64,000 nt of DNA from positions 49,943,585 through 50,007,584 of the forward strand of contig NC_088170.1 in assembly GCF_028769735.1 (NCBI RefSeq). Reading direction: 5' to 3'. A model generated the notes under the pieces. That model was not told the DNA's origin. It saw only the letters and a list, made by a program, of their open reading frames with translations, and ran no database searches. This document shows positions 48,370 through 58,236 of the stretch, in pieces. How positions within the stretch are numbered: position 1 is the first letter of the stretch; every line of letters starts with the position of its first letter. The DNA is from Zonotrichia leucophrys gambelii (taxonomy: Eukaryota > Chordata > Aves > Passeriformes > Passerellidae). A program made the position numbers and the translations under genes.

Positions 48370-48850
48370 AAAATTGTAATGCAGAGGATTGGAAATTCTC
48401 AATCCTAAATGGCTATTTAAATAGCACATCTGGAGAAGGACATCTGCCAAATTTTTAGCCATCAGCAGCAGCATCATTAACAAGGGAACCATTATGGTGA
48501 GTGTAATGGTAATATTTATCTTAGCAACTGAGAGTTTGTGCTGATATGAAATTAAACTATGTACCAAATTAAAGGTTAGATCAAGCTTTACAATTTTTCA
48601 ATGGGCTCTACTTATTATCAAAGAGGGAGTTGTCCGACCTAATGTGAAGGGGGGAGTTTATGCAGATATACAGCTGCAGCCAAGTCAAAGGACATGGGAA
48701 TGCAGACTGAGCAAGGGCAGGGAGTAAAGCTCCCTTAGTGCTCTGTGTCTGCATGCTGAGGATTATTTGAACAGTGATCAAGTGTTCTCAGGAGACATGT
48801 TTTAATTAAATTCTGCTCAGCTAAGAAGTTGGACAAGGACACAATTGTCA
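48370..48850. promoter_or_regulatory. Candidate conserved noncoding block
   Basis: Non-repetitive stretch with structured motifs: inverted arms AGGATTG/CAATCCT at 48385-48391 and 48400-48406, the 14-bp palindrome GCTATTTAAATAGC at 48412-48425, an E-box CAGCTG near 48672, and a composition unlike any mobile element in the window. No coding frame explains it. Regulatory status is only a guess from texture. Confidence 0.28.
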
Positions 48851-49261
48851 ACAAAAATCCTTCCTTGATGAGACTGAATGCCGGCATCATGAGACCCTCA
48901 GAGTGTCCCTCAGTGTTTCAGTTTGGTGGAATATCAGTGATATTACAGGCTGACAGTGCAGAAGCAAGAACAGTGCTCTTCAGGCTATGCCTACTGATAT
49001 TACCAATGTGCCCATGGAATATGATTTTCCAAACTGTGGAGTAGTGTGCTCAACTCATGTCACAAATGAGAGGGGCCCAGGATGGCCATGCAGAGTACTT
49101 GTAATACCTCAGGAGCTCTTAGCTCTGATAGAGTTTATGTAGTTCTGGTGAAGACATTTTCTTTCTGATTTGATTTAACAAGTTTGTATTATTTTTTTCT
49201 TTACGAGGTTCAGCGTAATGGGGAAAGAGTAATACTGGAAAAGAGTTATTACTCTGTCTCT
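48851..49261. other. Unique intron 2 sequence, no feature seen
   Basis: No recognisable gene; a short + strand ORF (71 codons at 48829-49044) has no domain. Confidence 0.5.
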
Positions 49262-49808
49262 CTTGGTCAGTGATTTGGATGATGGGGCAGAGCAGACCCT
49301 CAGCGAGATAGCTGATGATGTACTCCAAGGAGTGCTGAGGGACCTCATCAGACTGGAGAAGTGGGCTGACAGGAACCTCATGAAGTTGAACATAGGAAAG
49401 TACAAAGTCCTGCACTTGGGAAGGAAGTTCCTTAGGCACTAGCACATGCTGGAGACAGCCAGCTGTAAAGCAGCTCTGTAGGAAAGGACCTGGGAATCCT
49501 GGTGGTCATGAGTCAACAATGTGTCCTTGCAGCTCAAAACAAAAGGTTAATGTTGTCTTGGGCTGCACCAGGTAGGGTGATGCCAGCCGGAAGGGGGAGG
49601 TGATGCTTCCCCTGTTCTCATCCCTGGTCAGGCCACACCTGGAGTACTGTTCTGGACTCCTCAGTACAGGAGGCGTGGATGTATTGATGGTGTTCTGTGC
49701 AGTGTGATCTGGGAAAGGTGCCCCAGTCCATGGTAGAGGGGTTGGAACTACATGATTCTGAGGTGCCCTCTAACCCAACCCAAATTGTGATTCTATGATT
49801 CTGTGATT
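49262..49808 (+). mobile_element. CR1 LINE 3' part with RT C-terminal remnant
   Basis: From 49269 the + strand reads SDLDDGAEQTLSEIADD, then ends a frame in KVLHLGRKFLRH before a stop. This is the end of the CR1 reverse transcriptase with an internal deletion after the A-D-D motif. The 3' region follows (CAGGCCACACCTGGAGTACT near 49630), then a jump to the terminal GATTCTATGATTCTGTGATT ending at 49808. It is internally deleted and dead. Confidence 0.93.
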
Positions 49809-49839
49809 AGAGAAAGTCCAGTGAAAACAACAGGAAGAA

Positions 49840-50065
49840 TCTGAAACACAGGAAGTTCCCTTTAAACTTTGGGAAGCACTTTTTTGCCTGTGACAGGAAC
49901 TGAGCACTGACTCAGGTTGTCCAGAATTGTGGAATCTGCATGCCTGGAGATATTCAAAAGCCTGGTCCCAGGCAACTGGCTTTAGATGACCTGATTTGAG
50001 CAGGGGGTTGTACAATGAACCTCAGAGATCCATGCCACCCTCAACTGTTCTGTAGTTCTGTGATT
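49840..50065 (+). mobile_element. Second CR1 LINE 3' end, directly downstream
   Basis: Begins at CTGAAACACAGGAAGTTCCC, runs through TGGAGATATTCAAAAGCCTG and TTTGAGCAGGGGGTTGTACA, and ends GTTCTGTAGTTCTGTGATT. It has the same orientation as the preceding copy and is separated from that copy's 3' terminus by about 30 bp. Confidence 0.92.
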
Positions 50066-51083
50066 CCAAGCAAGAATCTCACACAAAAGGCAGATGATTA
50101 CAAAACCAGAGAAGGAAGGAAATGAACATGGCAAGCTAAGAGATGATAAGGGTGAGTGAGTCTCAATAAAAGTTTGCAATGGTAAATCTCCACAGAATAA
50201 GAGTTTCAAAGACAACAATGAGTCAAAGAACTATTTATCAGAACTGCAGTGTGACAGGATATTAGCAAAAGTACAGGCAATATAGAAAAAAAATGGTTTT
50301 CACCAAATCTCCTGTGACTCACAGTCACAAACTGGCAGTGTTTTCTGTGAAGTCAAAAACATCTGTTCTTTGCAGAAACAATTCCATGGAAACTCTGTTC
50401 ACTGAATCTTCTAGATTTGATGTTACCCCACAGGGAGTAGGCTGTACTGGAAACAAAAGATTCTGGGTATTATTCCAAGATAGAGCTTTTCTCATGAAGG
50501 GAAAAGTTGCTGTTGCCTACAGCAGAGAGAAATTATTTTCAAAGACTTCACAATTACATATGCAAGAATCTGTCTCTGCATTTTCTCAGAAACTTTCATT
50601 TACATAGTTCTTTTGCCTTGATTTCCCACCCCCAAGCTCCCACCTTCTTCTAATGTAATATGTTATTCACTATTTTGGAATTGATGCAGAAGAATCATAT
50701 AATTTACCTACAGGGTTTTTTTGATCAGTCTTTTAGACTGAAATCTCTGTGTAAATGTTGTGCAAGTTCTTCAAGAATGAGATTAACCTTTTCATACCTT
50801 CAAAACTATACCAAGAGCTGAAGATTCAGTACTTGGGCTTCTCTGTCTTGCCTGTATGATATGCCTTAGGTGGAAAATCAGGTGTTCTATCTTCTCTTTA
50901 ATGATTGTAACCTTTTGCCACTTTTCCCACCTCAATTGTAATCAATGCCTACATTAGTCATCCACAGCTACCCTAATTAGGGAGAATCGTACACAGGGCC
51001 TCAAAGAGTTAGAGAGAGAGGAGAGACTGATACATTATGGTGTAGAGTGCACATGGTAAGCAAAAGAGAAATTCTTACAGAAA
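50066..51083. other. Unique intron 2 sequence, no feature seen
   Basis: No recognisable exon or repeat; a 104-codon ORF (50293-50607, +) has no domain. Confidence 0.5.
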
Positions 51084-51116
51084 AATAATATTTCAATATT
51101 ATTTCAATAATATTTC
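51084..51116. repeat. Three 11-bp units in alternating orientation
   Basis: AATAATATT-TC, AATATTATT-TC, AATAATATT-TC: the middle 9-mer is the reverse complement of the outer two. Found at 51084-51094, 51095-51105 and 51106-51116. Confidence 0.75.
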
Positions 51117-51196
51117 AGTATTCAGTAAGTGGTTGGTTTATACTTTGCATAAACTAGGTGAGGTTTCTTCTCTAATTTTCTCAATTATCTTTCATG

Positions 51197-51770
51197 TGTC
51201 CTGGTTTTGGCTTGGATACAGTTAAGTTTCTGCTTCTTAGCTGCTACAGTGCTGTGTTTTGAATTTAGTGTGAGAATAATGTTAATAACACCCTGTTTTT
51301 TCAGTTGTTGCATAGTAGTGCTTGCCTTAAGTCAAGGGCTTTTCAGTTTCTAATGCTCTGCCAGTGAGGAGGCCAAGGAACCTGTGAGGGAGCACAGCTA
51401 GAGCAGGTGACGCAAACTGGCCAAAGTGGTATTCCCTGCAGAGCACCAGACTCATTCTATAAACTCAGGGGAGCTGGCTGGGAGCCACTTGCTGCTGGGG
51501 AATGGGGTCAGTGGGTGATGACAAGTTTATTGTGCTTCACTTGTTTCTCTTGGGTTTTATTCCTCTCTCTTTTTCTCTCCTTTTTCATTACTGTTAGTAT
51601 ATTACTTTTGTAGTTTACTGTAATTTTCAATTAAAGTGTTCATATCTCAACCCATCAGGGTGTTAGTAACATTACTCTTTTTCTGATTATCTGTCCCATC
51701 CCACTGGGGTGTGGGGAGTGGGCAAACATCTGCAGGGTATTTAGTTGTTGGTTGGGCTTAAATTATGACA
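51197..51770 (+). mobile_element. ERVL-type solo LTR, plus strand (574 bp)
   Basis: Starts TGTCCTGGTTTTGGCTTGGA and ends GGCTTAAATTATGACA, the hallmark ends of the abundant avian ERVL-class LTR. A TATAAA box lies at 51458-51463 and a poly-A-like ATTAAA at 51630-51635, in the correct order for U3-R-U5 on the + strand. Flanks TCATG and ATATG agree at three of five positions, so any target duplication is eroded. No internal retroviral sequence adjoins it. Confidence 0.93.
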
Positions 51771-51867
51771 ATATGCAATCTGAGTTTCTTGTTTGAGATT
51801 ATAGTAATTAGGCATCATGATTTGATGCAAATTTAGGCCAATAGAGATTTTGTGACTTTGGTCACAA

Positions 51868-52070
51868 GAGAAAGATTTTTCAGAATGAGAACAGTCAGAC
51901 ATTGAAATAATCTCCCCAGGGAAGTGATGGACTTCCCATCCTGGACACTTGTAAGATTCAGCTGGACATGGTGCTGGGCCATCTTTTCTACACTGTGCTT
52001 TTGCTAATAAAAGTTGAACAAGATGATCACTGAGGTTCCTTCAAACCTGGCATTCTGTGATTTTATGATT
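51868..52070 (+). mobile_element. CR1 LINE 3'-end fragment
   Basis: Contains ATTGAAATAATCTCCCCAGG, GTGCTGGGCCATCTTTTCTA, AACAAGATGATCACTGAGGT and the terminal CATTCTGTGATTTTATGATT, matching a CR1 3' end in sense orientation. It lies about 100 bp after the ERVL-type LTR. Confidence 0.92.
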
Positions 52071-55000
52071 AAATAGTTATGGAACCGTGTCAGAAAACTT
52101 TAAATGTGTACAGTGCTGTTTGTTGCCATATTGCATAGCCATTGAGCTGGAACGGCAACTATAAAACAACTAGAAATTTATTATATTTAATAATTTTTGA
52201 AATGTCTTGCTCTAATTGGAGTTTGATTTGCTACAGAAATATGATCTATTTATATGAACAAACTAATGATACACACACAAGGTGTTTTGTGGCCATCAGA
52301 ATGTTCTGTGACCAGAACAGCTGACTGTGCACATTGATTTGGTTGTGAGGCTGAGACCTAATTCAAATGAGAACCAAAACACCAGAGAAATACTGCAGAA
52401 GAAATGGACACTGATTTAGGGTTTATGTGTGCCAGTGGAAGCATGAGGAATTTTGCAGTAAGTTCTGTATAGACTTCTCAAGAGCACAAAGGTTTAGTGT
52501 GTCCTGTTGTACTAGTGTTGATGGTAGAGAAGGTATACCTTCTTAAACTTCACAATTCAAAGTTGGGCTCCTACATTAGGCACATAAATAGCACAAGGGG
52601 GAGTTATTTTCTTCAGAACACACCGGTTAGCAGAAGGGTGCCTGCTTCAGCCCATTTGTGTCATCCCTGCTCTTTCCCTGCTGAATGCTCCAGCTGCTGG
52701 GCTACAAAATCAGCCATCCCTCTCCTTATCTTCTTGAGGCCTAGTGATGCTTGAATTTTTGGCCTCTCCATGTCACTCCACTAGCAGAATGAGTGAAGAT
52801 GACTTGTTCTGCTTTCCTGTTAACTATTCTCAGGCCTTATCATGGAAAATGCAAAATATGGGTGGTGAATAATTTTCTTTCGGCTGAGGAGCGAACCACA
52901 TTGTGCTCAATACACTGCCTGGCTGTAACTGCTGGGATATTGTGGTAAAATGGGCTTTGCCTTGAGTGTCCCTGGAGGCCAGGAGGCACAGCTGCAGGGC
53001 TTTGCTTTCCCCTTGGTGCTGTTGGCTGTGTGCTCTGAGGGTCTCATACCAGCCGGATCTCTGCCTTGGGAAACTGCGGCAAGGGATGATGATCCAAAAT
53101 GGGCTTTGATTTTGGTTGCTAAGCTTAGTAAAATTGACAGTGTCTTAGGGTACAAAGAGTGATAGAATATTTAGGGGAGCTTTTGATGAAAATGTTGGTA
53201 TCTATGAACTGTAATGTGGCTTAGTCTCTTTACCTTGATTAATTGCAATTCAGTTAGGTACACAGTGGTCATCTACTGGGGAGATTTTGACCTAACAGCT
53301 TGCAGACCTGTTTCACTTACGGCTGTCCAGCTCTTTGCAGACTGAATGGACAAGATTCTTGTCTGAAAATTTTTATTCTGCAGTAATTCAGTAAATGTAA
53401 GTGTGTTTTCAAAATATTTAAATTCAAGATAAGATGTTTCAGGCAGTACAATAATTTTCTTCCTGAGTATAAAAGTGATACTATCCAACAAGAGCAAGAA
53501 CGAAAGGAAAAGCAGCGATAAATAAAATTTCATTAAAATTTAATCTACCCCTACAAATCAAGAAGTGTTTGGATTCTTCAGTACTGAAGTTACTTGTGTG
53601 CATTCCCTCTGGGGACTCACTAATATCCTTTTTGTGAGTGATAGCATAACTCTGTGCAGAAGAAAATTACTGCTCTGCACTAGGGAGATACCTCATGGTT
53701 AGGTGATGTTAGTGGGTCAGGAATACCATGTGTTACTCTTGATCCTGCCATAATAACTTCTTGATTAAAATAGATAAACAGACAAAGAGTCATTCCTTAA
53801 ATTTATTCCACTGGGATAAAGTATGCTAGATCTCTTCCTGCTTATTGGTTTATTTAGTAAAAAGTAAAAATGCAATATTTGCAGGTGTAAAAAGTGTACC
53901 TTATATATTTGATCTCTAGGTAATAATGGGACAAAAATAAGAAACGTGATCTTCAGGTCCTCTTCTACTTTCCTATATGTATATGAAAAAGTACTTTATT
54001 CATGGAGAAATAACAAAGAAAAATGATTATACCAATCTTCATGGAAGAAGATTTTATATTAGATGCTGTAGTTCTGTGTATTGGCCATGGATTTGAAAAA
54101 AAACCCAAAACAAACAAGTACTAAACTGTTTAAGAGTTTAGTGAATTTGAATTTAATATTGATAAGAAAACTTCCCTACTCTGAACTCTTGTCATAGGTG
54201 GAATAGGTAGGTGACAGTTTTTATTTTTTTCTGAACACAAGCAATGCAATGAATTCTTCATTTCAGAAAATGTAAAGTAAAAAGCTGTGCTCCTAAAAGC
54301 AGACAGACTTTTTAGGTAAGTTTTATCACAGTGAGGCTAAAGAAATTACAAGAACCTTCTGGCTGATAGAGATAGATGTGAGACCACGACTGCCCAAAGA
54401 TGAATGAGTTGTGTACTTCTGTCCAGCTGGTGCTGCTGCCGTCCTCATTTCAAACATTTTCCATTGTAGTAGAGAATGCAAAAGTTGTGAGGGAAAATCC
54501 TGTTAATGGCAGCAAGTTCCAAATCTGAGGTGGATTGCACCTACTGCTGAATAGCTTTCAGCTCTGCACTCTGGAGAATAACTACTCAGCATTGAAGGTG
54601 ACTTTGGGAGTTCTCAGTAGTGAAAATGTTTAAAAGATGGTTAGGATTTTTTATACATTTGCAAAGGAAAAACAGAGATCTGCACAACTTGTTTATGTAA
54701 AAAGTACTTGAAAGAATTATCAGCTGTGTAATTTACATAATGCTATTATCACATCAAGACTGGGTAAGATATCTCTCAGTGGAAGAGTTTAGAAGGAGTG
54801 TTTTTGAAGATATAATAATCTCAAAAAAGTCTAATCAGGTTATAGTATTATTTAAACTTTACATGGATTATCAGAGGAACAGTTCTGTATATTCACTGGC
54901 ATTGCTATGGCAGTTATGAAACTGTACAAAGTTTTTCAACAGAATGTAAACATAATGGTAATGCTGAAATTATATTTAGTCCAAATAATGCCATTAGTGA

Positions 55001-56032
55001 AGGAAGGTTTGTGTAATGTTACGAGGGGTTTGATTTTTAATATTTTTCAAAGGATTTTCATTTATTTTGGGGAGGTAAAGGAAAGAGAATTAAAGTTTTT
55101 AGTTATTGTGGTCAAAAATCCTTGCCAAAAAGGATTTTATTAATGAACTAAAATTGTCTTTCTAATGCAGCAAATAAAATATGAGAAGCAATTGTGGAGA
55201 CAAACATGCATGAGCTATGGCTTATGCATGTAAAAAATCCATATAGCTCAATATAGCTCTGTATAACACATTTCTGCCAATCACCTCATTTTATCCTTAC
55301 CATTATGCAAACAGAATGTGTATTGAAATTCCCATGGAAGTGTGATACAAAATCCTGCTAAAATATGCTAAAAGTAATCCAAATTTCCTATGGTATTATG
55401 TTCTTCTGGAGATATTTAGGATCTTCATTTTTAAAAATTGAAACTGTGTGAAAATGAGAACCTAGGGAGCAAAGAACCAGAATTACTGGTATGTCATTTT
55501 GGACATTAGGGTGATTTTTCTGCAGGCAGCTTCTGGGACTCCCTGGTCAGTGATGAAATCCAATAGTCTTTTATACTTATATTTGTTTTGCTTTGGTCTA
55601 TATCTATCTAGGTCTTTGCTTTTTATGGTCTTTATGTTAATCTTTACAGCTGAAATAAATGCCTTTTTGCTATTCAGAGTTAAATGCTGACCTTTTTGAT
55701 GGCTATTTGTGAGACTTCTGCATTCACAGTTCCACTACTGTTGTTCAATAGTGATGTTTTTATATGCTCACAGCCAATCTGATTCAAAGCCCAGAGAACA
55801 TACTTGTGGATTATTTTTATAATTCAGCAGGTTTTGGATCAGAACTCATGACTGTGGCCTTTATGAAATGTATTATTCTTCTACATAGGCTTTTCCTGAC
55901 CCAAGTTATTTTCCTAGGGGGTAGCAACATGGTAATGCATGTGTTTGATAACAGGAAAAAGTGCCCCTGTGCTCTACCACAACAGGACTTCTCATGGAGC
56001 TAAACAGACTGCTTGTTAACATTTAATGGTCC
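52071..56032. other. Unique intron 2 sequence
   Basis: No exon, RNA gene or clear repeat recognised. The phrase GTTGGGCTCCTACATTAGGC near 52563 vaguely resembles an old amniote repeat, but the match is too short to call. Confidence 0.45.
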
Positions 56033-56099
56033 AAGAGAGAGGGAGGATAGGGGGAAGAAAGCAGGGGAAAGAAAAAAGAAAGAGGACAGGAGGGAGGTC
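56033..56099. repeat. Purine-rich low-complexity tract
   Basis: About 67 bp that are almost only A and G on the + strand, with very few pyrimidine interruptions. Confidence 0.85.
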
Positions 56100-56959
56100 A
56101 TACCAGAATAGAAGGGAAAAGGAGACTATATTGATTTTCTCAGTGAAAGCCAATATTGTTAGACCTGCTGAACTGAGAAGTAGATTATATACTCTATTCT
56201 AAAATTCATCATTGCATTTTGTTTCTTTGCAACAGTGTGCCTGGAGTGCATGGTTCTGTCACGCAAGATAATTTCTAAAATACAGTAGAGTCTACTTTGT
56301 AATAATGAGGAGAGAAAAGTGAAGACTATCACAGTGCCATAATGCGAGTCATTAGACTTAGATGGTGATCTGTACTCCAGCAAAAATGAGGTTTATTGCT
56401 GCTGAAGATGAGTTTCGTTGTGCTCATCTCCTGGGACTGCATGAACTATCACTTGTCAGACAGGTGCTAAATGCTGTGCTTGAAGTAGGTTATAGCTTTC
56501 TCTTCCTTTGCGCCAGCTGAGAGTCCTTTAAAGTGCATTTTTTAGGCCTGTTAATAATTGGCACAACCTTTGTGTCTGCACAGTTTCTTTCATAAACAGC
56601 CTTTCCATTTCTCATAAAATGGCACTTGCACGATATGGGGAAGAGGGAGATACCACCATAAGCTTAATTTATGCCCATGTTCACCAACAGAGAGACAATA
56701 AACATCCACTTGTCCTTTGTACAGTAGTCATATGTTTAGGAGTAAGCTCTAATTCTAGGAAGTACAGATGAATTGCTCATGGGGCCTCACCAGGTTTCAA
56801 AAATGTTGCTTTTATGTCCAAATCAGGGACAGTTTGAGAGGCCTAAGCCTGTGATTGTCCCATTTTATTCTCCCTTCCCTGCTAGCAGCATGTGAAACAG
56901 CTGAAAAACAGGTGGGGAGTTGTCTTCTTGTGGAAGACCAAACACTCTCACATGGGAGA

Positions 56960-56964
56960 CCAAA
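56960..56964. repeat. Left target-site duplication of the CpG-rich LTR
   Basis: CCAAA, repeated exactly at 58232-58236 on the other side of the LTR. Confidence 0.9.
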
Positions 56965-58231
56965 TGTCATGGTTTGAGCCTGGCACAGAGCCAGTGCCCC
57001 CCATGAAAATGCCTCACCCTGGTGTCTGCTGTGAGATGTGACCAGGAATAAGCAAAACAGGCTCTAACTTAAACATAAAGAACACTTTATTACCTAAACT
57101 ACAGGAAAATAGGGAAAGAAAAAAAGAAATTGAAAACCTTACAAAAAAAAACTTTCCTCCTCCCCACTCCCTGACTTTCCCAATCCGATACATTCTCCCA
57201 AAAAACACCAACTGCCCAGCCCTGGCACGACGCTTTAGTATACTCAAACTTCAGTTCATGAAGAGGAAAGGAGTCTTTCTCGTTCCATAGGCTTCTCGTG
57301 GAAACACACTGAAAACCTCGTGTGCTTCCCTGTCACTGCGGCACCGCCCGGAAAGTCCATTTGCCGCTTGTGACATCTTCCTTCCATGCTCAGTGCTCTC
57401 ACCACCGAGACATGGCCAGAGCTGCTTTTAGGGTTGTCTTTCAAGGATGCCTTGTCTCACTCCAAAAAGGCACAGTCTCTGCTTTTGGGACATCTGTCCC
57501 CCCCATATTTTTCCAACCCCCTGGGGCCGGGGGGTCCTCACGAAGAACCTTCCTGGTTTTGAGGCACTGCCTCCCCCTAAATGCAGTCTGTGTCACAGGA
57601 ACAACTGAGTCCATAGCCACGAGAAAAGTCCAGCCAAAAGGCCACTCCAAATCATCTCTCCCCATCCAATCATCTCCACATTCTTCGGGCCAGGTCTTTA
57701 TCTTATCTCATCTCTTATCTCCCTTCTTATTCAGCTTCGAGGAGGATTAGCATTTTTGCAAGGCCCCAATCATGCAAGAAAGGGTTAAAAGTTTTCAGTC
57801 TCTGTCTGTCCTGGGACGAGATGATACTCCCACACGTGCTGCTGCTGCGGCCGGCCGCTCTCCCTCCCGGAGGGGGGGCGGGGGGGGGGGCTGGCCGCCC
57901 GATGTCTCGATGTCTCTTGGGGCTCCGCCACCCTTCCATCCTTGAAAGCCCCTCAACCCCCACCTCTGTCCAGGCCCCTGGCCTACCGCATGGCTGCCCC
58001 TCCCCCGCCCAGCAGCAGCGGGCTGGGCGGGGGAAGAGATCTGACCTCTTCGCCCGACGATGTCCCAAAGAGGAAGTGCCAGGGCAGTGCCTTGCTTTTA
58101 ACCCCTGTGTATTCTCGGAGGTGTGTCCAAACCCCACTGGCTACACCAGGTGTCAGTATGAAACCCAAAACCTTCATTGGTTTGACCACAGCTTCCCAGA
58201 ATTCCCACTCCTTCCTGGTCAAACCACGACA
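56965..58231 (-). mobile_element. Solo LTR of an endogenous retrovirus, minus strand (1,267 bp)
   Basis: Bounded by TGTCATGGTTTGAGCC (56965) and GGTCAAACCACGACA (58231), giving TG...CA ends, with a perfect 5-bp duplication CCAAA on both sides. A poly-A signal on the minus strand (TTTATT on +, 57086-57091) near the left end sets the orientation. A CpG- and G-rich segment at 57840-58070 sits in the U3-like part and could be its promoter, and a cluster of GATA-like sites (CTTATCTC repeats) lies at about 57697-57722. The 5-bp duplication fits ERVK- or ERVL-class integration. Good preservation suggests a younger insertion than the other LTRs. No internal genes are present. Confidence 0.92.
57840..58070 (-). 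promoter_or_regulatory. CpG-rich, G-run promoter-like segment inside the LTR
   Basis: The densest CpG region of the window (GCGGCCGGCCGC near 57846, then long G runs at 57870-57889). With the LTR on the minus strand this lies in U3, upstream of the expected start of transcription. The G runs on the + strand can form a G-quadruplex. Promoter activity is inferred. Confidence 0.5.
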
Positions 58232-58236
58232 CCAAA
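58232..58236. repeat. Right target-site duplication of the CpG-rich LTR
   Basis: CCAAA, identical to 56960-56964. Confidence 0.9.

Noticed and set aside
52555..52600. Possible old amniote repeat (GGGCTCCTACATTAGGCACA)
   Set aside because: Only about 30 bp resemble the remembered phrase; insufficient without an alignment.
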